Notes under the pieces: generated by a model | Seen by the model: only the letters and a program-made list of their open reading frames with translations | What the model was told of the DNA's origin: nothing | The model's database searches: none | Program-made: the position numbers and the translations under genes | Assembly (NCBI GenBank): GCA_028292505.1 | Contig: JAQGMF010000051.1 | Span: forward strand, 23,714 to 87,713 | Direction: 5' to 3' | From: Rhodocyclales bacterium | GTDB taxonomy: Bacteria; Pseudomonadota; Gammaproteobacteria; Burkholderiales; Rhodocyclaceae | Length of the DNA stretch: 64,000 nucleotides | Shown here: positions 43,787 through 51,085 of the stretch, one piece after another | Layout: each line of letters starts with the position of its first letter | Position numbering within the stretch: the stretch's first letter is position 1

Positions 43787-44544
43787 GAACTTTCCCGCAT
43801 CGGCAACACCATGATCTCGGGTATGACGGTTTCATCCGGCTGCGACAACGCGAAGCGTACCGCCTTGGCAACGTTGTGCGGGTCCTGCAGGACGCCGGGA
43901 TCGATGTCGGGGAAGCGGTCGAGCAGGAATGGCGTGCGCATACCGCCAGCGAGTACCGCCGACACCTTGATGCCGTGCGGGCGCAGCTCGGCATGCAGCG
44001 CATGCGACAAGCCGAGCAAGCCCCACTTGCTGGCGTGATAGGCAGCGGCGTTAGGCCAGGCGCGGCGCGAGGCGGTCGAGGCAATATTCACGATGTAGCC
44101 GCCGCCCCTCTCGCGCATATGCGGCACCAAGCTCCTGGCCAACAGGAAGGGACCGCTCAGGTTGGTCTGCATCACGCGTTGCCAGTCGTCCACCTCCAAC
44201 TCGTCGATGGGCAGCGTGACGTCGACGGCAGCGTTGTTGATGAGTGCATCGATACGACCGAAATGCCCGATCATCTCGTCGACCACTTGTTTCACTTGTG
44301 TGCCATTGGTGACATCGAGTGCCACGGCATGAACGTGATGGCCTGCATCGCGCAGGCGACCGGCTGTATCGCGTGCGGCAGCGGCATTGATATCGGCGAT
44401 GACGAGCGAGAAGCCGTCTTCAGCCAGCACATCGCAGATCGCGGCGCCGAGGCCGCGACCGCCGCCGGTGACGAATGCCACGCGTGTTTTGCCATCGGAC
44501 TTCGATAGCGATTCCTGTGATGCGGATTGCATGGTAGTGGACAT
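43777..44544 (-). CDS. Short-chain dehydrogenase/reductase
   Basis: Classical SDR of 255 residues with the cofactor loop TGGGRGLG (26-33), NNAA (103-106) and catalytic S156, Y169 and K173 (YHASK). Asp51 after the second strand suggests NAD preference. It probably oxidises or reduces a sugar or polyol in the cluster, but the substrate cannot be read from sequence. It lies 15 bases after the GT4 gene and overlaps the phosphatase gene. Confidence 0.88.
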   Translation of the reverse strand: MSTTMQSASQESLSKSDGKTRVAFVTGGGRGLGAAICDVLAEDGFSLVIADINAAAARDTAGRLRDAGHHVHAVALDVTNGTQVKQVVDEMIGHFGRIDALINNAAVDVTLPIDELEVDDWQRVMQTNLSGPFLLARSLVPHMRERGGGYIVNIASTASRRAWPNAAAYHASKWGLLGLSHALHAELRPHGIKVSAVLAGGMRTPFLLDRFPDIDPGVLQDPHNVAKAVRFALSQPDETVIPEIMVLPMRESSWP

Positions 44545-44559
44545 AAAGATCGGCCCTTG

Positions 44560-45918
44560 TCAGATTGTTGTGTTGGCCAACGCCGTGGTCGGCGTGGAGT
44601 CGTGCACGAAGTGAGAAAAATCGTCTGTCATTTCAAGTCCAACCCCTGCAGCCATCGCGTGCAGACGACGTATTCCGCTCGCATAGGTCTGATCGATGGT
44701 GCGGCCGTAGATGTTTGCCAGGCTGGCACTGACCTTCGCCCAGGTGAACAAGCGATGCACGCGCGCCCAGCCGGCGGCACCCATGGTGGCGCGCCTGGCC
44801 GGGTCGCCCGCCAGCACTGCAAGGCGCTCGGCGATGGCCGCCGGATTCTTGGCCGGCACCAGGTAGCCAGTCTTGCCGTCGACGACGCTATGCTGAATGC
44901 CGCCTACGGCAGCGCCCACTACCGGCACGGCACAGGCCATCGCTTCCAGCGGCGTTATGCCAAATGGTTCATACCATGGCGTGGTGACGAAGACATCGGC
45001 AGCGCTGTAGTAAAGCGCCAGATCCTTGCGTCCGCGGCGGCCGGTGAAGCGCACTTGTTCGCACACGCCGAGCGACTTGGCGAGCGCCGCGAGACGGCCG
45101 ATTTCCGGCGTCGCGTTCGCATCCGGAACGTCCGTGTTGCCGCCGACGATGTAGAGCTGAGCGCGAATCCCGGATTGCCCGCCAAGCGCCGCCAGCGCAC
45201 GTATGACGTCGTCAACACCTTTGCGTGGCACCATGCGGCCGAGTTGCAGAATGCAGAACTCATCCTCCGGCCATTGCAGTTGGCTGCGCGCGTCGGCACG
45301 CGCAATCGGTTCGAATTCGGCGGTGTCGAAACCGCAGGGGACGACTTCGATGCGCCGCGGATCGGCGTTGTAGTGTTCGATCAGGTCGCTGCGATCCTGC
45401 GGGCATTCGGCAATGATGCGATCGGCTTCTTCCACGATCTGCTGTTCGATATCGAAACGTTCGCTGGGGAACAGATCGCTGTCGCCCTGATGCAGATGGC
45501 GTACCTTGCCGAGGGCATGAAAGGTCATGACCAGCGGCAGACCGAATATGTGTTTGAGTTGCAGCCCGACCCAACCCGACATGAAGAAGTTGGCATGCAG
45601 CAAGTCGTAGGGATCTGGTGCGTCGCGTATGAAGCCCTGCATGAAATGCGCGAATTCAGCCATGTACGGCAGCAGCTTTTCCTTGGCGATGGAGACTGCC
45701 GGACCGGCCGGCACATTGATCACGCGTACGCGCGGTAGCCAGTCGACAATGATCTCTTGCGCTTCGTCGTCGCGCCGGGTGAACACATCGACGTGCCAGC
45801 CGGACTTGGCGAGTTGCCTGGCGACATGCGCGACGTAGACATTTTGACCACCACTATCGGTACTGCCGCCGACTGCCAGGGGAGATGCGTGTTCGCTGAT
45901 GAGCGCGATTCTGTGCAT
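44560..45918 (-). CDS. GT4 glycosyltransferase (MshA/sucrose-synthase-like)
   Basis: A 452-residue retaining GT-B enzyme. The N-terminus MHRIALISEHASPL ... GGSTDSGGQNVYV contains the GGxNVYV motif shared by MshA and sucrose-phosphate-synthase-like enzymes, and the donor site reads YEPFGITPLEAMACAVPVVGAAVGG. The ATG at 45918 has GAGAGG upstream; the frame is open further up but unlike the family. It opens the leftward glycan operon. With the PIG-L enzyme it recalls the GlcNAc-transfer-then-deacetylation logic of MshA/MshB. Confidence 0.88.
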   Translation of the reverse strand: MHRIALISEHASPLAVGGSTDSGGQNVYVAHVARQLAKSGWHVDVFTRRDDEAQEIIVDWLPRVRVINVPAGPAVSIAKEKLLPYMAEFAHFMQGFIRDAPDPYDLLHANFFMSGWVGLQLKHIFGLPLVMTFHALGKVRHLHQGDSDLFPSERFDIEQQIVEEADRIIAECPQDRSDLIEHYNADPRRIEVVPCGFDTAEFEPIARADARSQLQWPEDEFCILQLGRMVPRKGVDDVIRALAALGGQSGIRAQLYIVGGNTDVPDANATPEIGRLAALAKSLGVCEQVRFTGRRGRKDLALYYSAADVFVTTPWYEPFGITPLEAMACAVPVVGAAVGGIQHSVVDGKTGYLVPAKNPAAIAERLAVLAGDPARRATMGAAGWARVHRLFTWAKVSASLANIYGRTIDQTYASGIRRLHAMAAGVGLEMTDDFSHFVHDSTPTTALANTTI

Positions 45919-46139
45919 GATTTTTACCTCTCGTCCTCGGGCTCTCGCGAGCACCTTTGTCGCTCTTCCAGCACATGACGTGCCCGTCCGCGAAATAATG
46001 CCATTAGAATATATTGAGGAATCGTTTCTCTTTATAAGAAGAAGGCTGAGAGAGAAGCGATGATGTTGAAATAAAGCATGCGGACACGCATTGCCAGGCA
46101 GGCGTATTGCCCGCGAAGCCGCAATGGCGCTCGCGTTAG

Positions 46140-46168
46140 AAGAGTTACACGCCACTGGTAAGAGTTAC
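46140..46168. promoter_or_regulatory. Direct repeat, possible regulator site
   Basis: AAGAGTTAC occurs twice with 20-base periodicity (46140-46148 and 46160-46168), about two helical turns, upstream of the GT4 gene. The related pair at 46721-46740 shares the core AG(A/T)GTTAC. Such tandem sites are typical for response regulators, but no regulator is assigned. Confidence 0.35.
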
Positions 46169-46178
46169 TTAGCGCGAG

Positions 46179-46682
46179 CTATTCGAGGAACAGGCCCTTG
46201 CGATAACGCTCGCGCATGTCCTTGACGAGGCCTCGCAAGCACATTGCCACCACGCCAGCGAATGCTTCGTCGTAGCAGGCATTCGCACCGCTTACGCCGA
46301 CGATGATGCCGTCGAGCACAACGCCGCCCCAGAGGACAGTGTCGCCCGGTTGGAGTAGATGTGGCCGCAGTGTCTGCACGACGTGACTGTCCAAACCGGT
46401 CTTCCAGCTCAGTCGCGCCTTGGCGCGCGCGAAGCCTGCGTAATCGGCATCCCATCGGGCACGATCGCCGATGGCGTGTTCATAGAGAATGGCTTCTTCG
46501 AACGAAGCGTTCGACGGTGTGAGCGTGGGTTGCATGACAACGACGAAGAGAAAGCCGCTCTCGCCGACGAAGCTGTGCTGCATCGCTTTTTCAATGAGTG
46601 GCAGTGCCATGCCAACGGCTTGCGCGGCAAGTTCGGTCGTGACGAAGTGGCTGGCGTGCGAGGCGTTTTTTTCAGACATCAT
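46179..46682 (-). CDS. GlcG/HbpS-like protein
   Basis: A 167-residue protein, apparently cytosolic. The layout resembles the GlcG/HbpS (heme-degrading/heme-binding) domain: a long N-terminal helix, SGFLFVVVM strand, helix with ARAKARLSWKTGLDS, and TVLWGGVVLDGIIVGVSGA near the C-terminus, where GlcG proteins have GGxPL...VVGAIGVSGG. The match is divergent and from memory. Either of two adjacent Met codons may start it. It lies between the ABC/receiver fusion gene and the glycosyltransferase operon. Confidence 0.5.
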   Translation of the reverse strand: MMSEKNASHASHFVTTELAAQAVGMALPLIEKAMQHSFVGESGFLFVVVMQPTLTPSNASFEEAILYEHAIGDRARWDADYAGFARAKARLSWKTGLDSHVVQTLRPHLLQPGDTVLWGGVVLDGIIVGVSGANACYDEAFAGVVAMCLRGLVKDMRERYRKGLFLE

Positions 46683-46720
46683 GTGCGGGTCCGTTCGAAG
46701 GCATCGTGCCGGAGCGGCAC

Positions 46721-46740
46721 AGTGTTACGTGAGTGTTACG
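46721..46740. promoter_or_regulatory. Tandem repeat upstream of the GlcG-like gene
   Basis: AGTGTTACG occurs twice with 11-base periodicity (46721-46729 and 46732-46740), 39-58 bases before the GlcG-like start. The pair shares AG(A/T)GTTAC with the one at 46140-46168. One-turn spacing fits cooperative binding of a regulator to one face of the DNA. Confidence 0.4.
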
Positions 46741-46787
46741 CATGCGGCGTGATGAGCAAACGCTGTACCCGCTTGTATCCAACACGC

Positions 46788-49577
46788 TCATGCGTTGACG
46801 ACCGGGTGCTCGATGCGTCGAGCGGGATTGCCGACGAGACTCACGATGGCGGCCACCAGTTCGTTCGGATCGACCGGCTTGGCAAGATGCAGCTGGAAGC
46901 CCGCGAGCAGGGCACGCATGCGATCTCCGGGCGTGGCCAGGCCCGTCAACGCGATGGCTGGCAAGCGTTTGACGAGCGTTGTCTGCCGTTCGGTTTCCAG
47001 TTCGCGTATGTGGCGAATGACGGTGTAGCCATCCTCGTCGCCGAGCCCGATGTCGCACAACAAGAGATTGGGCCAGCTGGCCGAGGGCAGGGTGCTGAGC
47101 AAGGCCACGGCTTCGCTGCCCGATGTGGCAACCTGTACTTCGGCGCCGTGCATCTGCAGCACAACACCGATCAATTCGCGCGCTTCGGCGCTATCGTCGA
47201 CGGCAAGTACGCGGATGCCACGCAGGACATCGGCATCGAGCGTATTCGTCGTGGCATGGTCAGCATCCGTCGGCTCTGCTTCGCCCGTCAACGCGCGCAC
47301 CGGCAACTCGATGGTTGCCGTGCGGCCGGTGGCGTCCTGTTGAAGCCTGAAGCGGCCGCTATGCTCTTCCATGACAACGTCAATACCCGCACGTGCAAGT
47401 TCGACAGGCAACGCGTCGGGATGTGGGTTCGTGGTATCCGCGACGAGGCCGTCCATGATGGTCAGTCGACCGTCGATGCCGCTGCGTTCCAGGCGCAACT
47501 CGATGCGGCTGTCGGGCGGATTGGTCGTGATGAAATATTCGAGCACGTCCCACACGGCCTGATGCAGGCTGCTCAAATTGCCCGTGACATGGATCTGTTC
47601 GGTGCCGAAGAACGTGTACAGATCAAGATGGCGCTGCTGCATTTCCGGGCGCAGGCCGGCGATGACGCCAGCCACCAGCACGCCCATGTCGACCGATTGC
47701 ATGGCAAGGCGGCGGCCGGTCTGTTCGATCTCGCGCTCGTGTTGCTGTAGGCGCCACATCTGCGCGTACAGGCCCTCGTGTTCGAGCAAGTGTTCGTGGG
47801 TGCCACGCTCGACGATGTGACCACCATCCATCACGAGAATTTCTGCGGCATCGACGACGGTGGACAAGCGGTGCGCGATGACCAGCGCTGTGCGGTTGCG
47901 CGCGAGACGCGCGAGTTCGTCCTGGATGCTGCGCTCGGAACGCGTATCGAGCGCCGACGTTGCCTCATCAAAAACGAGAACAGGCGGGTTCTTGAGAATG
48001 GCGCGAGCAATGGCGATGCGCTGACGCTCGCCGCCGGAGAGCCGCACGCCGCGCTCGCCTACCAGCATGTCGTAACCCTGCGGCAGCGAGACGATGAAAT
48101 CATGAATCTGCGCGGCGCGGGCTGCCGCTTCCACTTCCTCTCGGCTGGCGCCGGGACGCGCGTAGCCGATGTTGTACGCGATGCTGTCGTTGAACAGGAT
48201 GGTGTCCTGTGGCACTACGCCGATGGCCGAGCGCAGGCTCTGCTGCGTGCAGGCACGAATGTCTTGCCCGTCCACACTGATGACGCCGGCATTGATGTCG
48301 TAGAAGCGCAACAACAGGCGGACCAGCGTCGATTTTCCCGAGCCGCTGCCGCCGACCACGGCGACCGTCGTGCCCGGCGCAATATTGAAATTGATGTCAT
48401 GCAGAATGGGTCGGCTCGGTTCGTACCCGAAGTCGACGTGCTCGAAGCGCACTTCACCGCGTTTGACGTCGAGCGCCGGCAGATCGCGCCTTTCCTCGAT
48501 CTCGGGGTGTTCGTCGAGCAAGGCAAAGAGGCGTTCGGCATTGATCGAGGCATCCTTGGCTTCGCGAAAAACGAAGCCGAGAGAATTGAGCGGCAGACAT
48601 ATCTGTATGACATAAGCATTGATAAGAACAAGATCGCCGACCGTCATGCCGCGATGTACGACCTGATCGCCGGCGTACAGCATCACGCTTGCGACGCTCA
48701 CCGCAATGAGGGCGCTCTGGCCGATGTGCAGCAGGCTCAGCGCTTTCTGGTTGCGTATGCCGACCTCGATCCATTCGGACATGATGGTGCGAAAGCGCGA
48801 CGCTTCGGTTTTCTCGCCGGTGAAATACTTCACCGCTTCGTAGTTCAGCAGGCTGTCGACGAGTCGCCCGTTGGCATTCGAGTCGAGCCGGTTGAGCGCG
48901 CGTTGATGAATGGCGCGGCGCTCGGTGAACACCAGCGTGAAGGCGCCATAGACGACAAAGGTGGCGCTGAGTATCACCGTGAACCAGATGCTGTAGCCGG
49001 CGGCGAGAATGATCATCACTGATCCCATCTCGATCATGGTCGGAACGATGGTGAATAGCGCTACGCCAAGCAAAAAACCTATACCTGCCGTGCCGCGCTC
49101 GACTTCGCGCGTCAGCGCCCCTGTTTGCCGCAGGGTATGAAAACGCGGGCTCAGGCGATGCAGATGCTCGAATGTGCGGATCAGGAAATCGGAGACGGTG
49201 CGCTGTGTGACATGAGCGAAGACCACATCGCGTATTTCGCTGAAAAAAGTGCCGAGAAAACGCGCAACGGCATAGCCGACGAGCAGAAATACCGGTACGC
49301 CAAGCAGCGCTTCGGGGTGACTGAATTCGTCGACGACTGTCTTCAGGATCAGCGGTACCGCCACCGCCGCCAGCTTGGCAATTACCACTAACAATACCGC
49401 CAGCGAAGTTCGGCGGCGGAAACGCCAGATGGCGGCGGCCAGAATCGGCCAGACAGGGTGAAGTCGCCTTGCATCCATTGCGATGAGTTCCGGGCTTAGG
49501 AGCATTCGTGCAAGAGGTCTGTGCAGCAATGCCTGTTCCCATGGGGAACGCGGACTGATGTGTGCGCTCGCGCACAT
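46788..49577 (-). CDS. ABC exporter fused to a decayed histidine-kinase ATPase domain and a receiver domain
   Basis: A 929-residue protein read in one unbroken frame. Residues ~45-345 are a six-helix type-1 exporter domain of the Atm1/HMT group (ending FREAKDASINAERLFALLDEHPEIE). Residues ~370-610 are the ATPase: Walker A GGSGSGKST (409-417), signature LSGGE (513-517), Walker B VLVFDE (533-538), H569. Residues ~625-760 resemble the part of a histidine kinase after the phospho-His helix (VDMGVLVAGVIAGLRPEMQQR ... SGRFRLQQDATGRTATIELP), but have no His box, no N-box Asn and no G boxes. Residues ~788-915 are a receiver with D794/D795, phospho-acceptor D842, T878 and K900 all present. Start uncertain: ATG at 49577, 49505 or 49478 all precede the first helix. 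It may export a product of the neighbouring glycan genes. Confidence 0.88.
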   Translation of the reverse strand: MCASAHISPRSPWEQALLHRPLARMLLSPELIAMDARRLHPVWPILAAAIWRFRRRTSLAVLLVVIAKLAAVAVPLILKTVVDEFSHPEALLGVPVFLLVGYAVARFLGTFFSEIRDVVFAHVTQRTVSDFLIRTFEHLHRLSPRFHTLRQTGALTREVERGTAGIGFLLGVALFTIVPTMIEMGSVMIILAAGYSIWFTVILSATFVVYGAFTLVFTERRAIHQRALNRLDSNANGRLVDSLLNYEAVKYFTGEKTEASRFRTIMSEWIEVGIRNQKALSLLHIGQSALIAVSVASVMLYAGDQVVHRGMTVGDLVLINAYVIQICLPLNSLGFVFREAKDASINAERLFALLDEHPEIEERRDLPALDVKRGEVRFEHVDFGYEPSRPILHDINFNIAPGTTVAVVGGSGSGKSTLVRLLLRFYDINAGVISVDGQDIRACTQQSLRSAIGVVPQDTILFNDSIAYNIGYARPGASREEVEAAARAAQIHDFIVSLPQGYDMLVGERGVRLSGGERQRIAIARAILKNPPVLVFDEATSALDTRSERSIQDELARLARNRTALVIAHRLSTVVDAAEILVMDGGHIVERGTHEHLLEHEGLYAQMWRLQQHEREIEQTGRRLAMQSVDMGVLVAGVIAGLRPEMQQRHLDLYTFFGTEQIHVTGNLSSLHQAVWDVLEYFITTNPPDSRIELRLERSGIDGRLTIMDGLVADTTNPHPDALPVELARAGIDVVMEEHSGRFRLQQDATGRTATIELPVRALTGEAEPTDADHATTNTLDADVLRGIRVLAVDDSAEARELIGVVLQMHGAEVQVATSGSEAVALLSTLPSASWPNLLLCDIGLGDEDGYTVIRHIRELETERQTTLVKRLPAIALTGLATPGDRMRALLAGFQLHLAKPVDPNELVAAIVSLVGNPARRIEHPVVNA

Positions 49578-49752
49578 TGAGCTTCGAAGCTATGGCCCTG
49601 CCAGGCCGTGATTCATTCGCAGGAAAATGCCTTTGGCATTTAAAGAATTTCGGCAGTCGGCGGGATCCCATTTGCGAAGCGCTCCCGTGCGTGAATTTAT
49701 GAAGAGGGTTCGACATGACGCAGTCCGGGATTTCGGAGATTTTTTGGCCGAA

Positions 49753-50203
49753 ATGGCACTGGAAATGGTGCTTAGGGGCACCGCCGTCTACTCGTTCCTG
49801 TTCATAATTTTTCGCGTCGTCCTGCGCCATGACGCTGGTTCGATGGGCCGATATACTGCTGTTGGTGTTGCTTGCGACGCCGCGCAGAACGCCATGGCGG
49901 ATGACTACAAAAGCGTCGGCGATAGCTTTGCGCTGATCTCGACGCTGATGTTCTGGAACGTGCTGGTCGATTGGCTGTGTTACCGCTTTCCCGTTATCGA
50001 AAAAGCGATGAGCGCGGAAGTTATGCGTGGTCTACGACGGAAAAATCATCAGCCGCAATATGCATCGCGAATTCATCCGTCATAAAGACTCGATGAGTCA
50101 ATTGCGGCGGCAAGGCGTGGAGGACGGCAGGCAGGTGCACCGCGCCTATCTGGCAAGCGACGGCCGTATCAGCGTATTGAAGCGGATACCGCCGTCGCCT
50201 TGA
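49753..50203 (+). pseudogene. Broken DUF421 membrane-protein gene
   Basis: Pieces of a YcaP-type DUF421 protein appear in successive frames: MALEMVLRGTAVYSFLFIIF then RVVLRHDAG, then (shifted) ADILLLVLLA, then (shifted back) AAQNAMADDYKSVGDSFALI and LMFWNVLVDWLCYRFPVIEKAM, then (shifted) CVVYDGKIISRNMHREFI, SQLRRQGVED and ASDGRISVLKR, stop 50201-50203. At least three frame changes are needed, so the gene is inactive. Its last codons are included in the 0.55-kb direct repeat. Confidence 0.78.
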
Positions 50204-50719
50204 CGACTACCAGCGGCGGTGACCGAAGTGGCGTGAGTAGCCGAAATCGAGGAAGAGCGACGGCCCCCAATAGACCGGAGCACGGCGATAAACGACCACC
50301 GGATTTTCTTCGACGATTGTCGTCGTCGGCATCGGACTTTCGACGACTGTGGTTGTCGGTGCCGGCGTGACGGCCGCACCTTCCACGTTCACGCTGATCG
50401 GAACCCATTCGCCGGGATCGCTGGCCATGCGCGTCGCATAGCGCTGACCAGCATATTCATACGCCACGTCGTAGCCGACCGTGCGTTGCTGCGACGTTTG
50501 CGTCGTCTGGCAACGGCGAACTGTCTGCGTGGTGGTCTGACCGTCCTGATTGTCCACCCGATCGCCCACGACTGCGCCTGTGATGGCGCCCACGGCCGTT
50601 GCGGCCAACTTGCCTCCACCTTTGCCTACCGTGCTGCCAAGCAGGCCGCCGGCGATGCCACCGATAACGGCGCCACCACTCGAACGTGGCTGCTGCACTT
50701 GCACCTGCTCATCCCAGCA
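50155..50719. repeat. Right copy of the 0.55-kb direct repeat
   Basis: Same orientation and about 94% identical by eye to 32658-33196. This copy is in the better preserved context: the intact glycine-zipper gene and the longer DUF421 relic, so it is probably the parent. Recombination between the two copies would delete 17.5 kb. Confidence 0.85.
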
Positions 50720-50842
50720 GGACCGCTGCGGTACCGATACTTGCTGAACCACCGGTGTGCTGGAAATTACGTGTCCATATTCCGTTGCTTGCGATGCGAC
50801 GCTCAGACCCGCCAAAACCATCATTACCAAAAGCTTGCTCAT
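50207..50842 (-). CDS. Glycine-zipper 2TM-type outer-membrane-associated protein
   Basis: A 211-residue exported protein: signal peptide 1-19 (ending SQA), a glycine zipper (about 56-95: GGAVIGGIAGGLLGSTVGKGGGKLAATAVGAITGAVVGDRV) as in SlyB/YmgG-type envelope proteins, then a soluble domain with CQTTQTSQQRTVGYDVAYEYAGQRY and a Pro/Thr/Val-rich tail ending in Tyr/Arg-rich YSRHFGHRRW. Likely acts in envelope integrity or stress. A broken copy lies at 32710-33196. It is divergent from the RND operon. Confidence 0.85.
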   Translation of the reverse strand: MSKLLVMMVLAGLSVASQATEYGHVISSTPVVQQVSVPQRSCWDEQVQVQQPRSSGGAVIGGIAGGLLGSTVGKGGGKLAATAVGAITGAVVGDRVDNQDGQTTTQTVRRCQTTQTSQQRTVGYDVAYEYAGQRYATRMASDPGEWVPISVNVEGAAVTPAPTTTVVESPMPTTTIVEENPVVVYRRAPVYWGPSLFLDFGYSRHFGHRRW

Positions 50843-51085
50843 TTCGAAACCTCTTCTTCATCTCATCCGTCAGCAAACCCGCCGACGTAAATTTCACCCT
50901 TTATTGTCGGCATAAACGCCCATGATTTCCAGCGGACTTACAAACGGTTTCAAATGGGTGCCCCCACGCCGCGCGACAGCTTTTCAAAACAGAAATCCTG
51001 ACAGAACGGTCATGTTGGTGACAGCGCCGGATGCCGGGTATACGCCTAGAATGAAAATCCGCTGTCTCCTCACTTCGATCCGGTC

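Noticed and set aside
47778..49022. 414-codon frame antisense to the ABC/receiver fusion gene
   Set aside because: Shadow; the fusion gene has all motifs in its frame.
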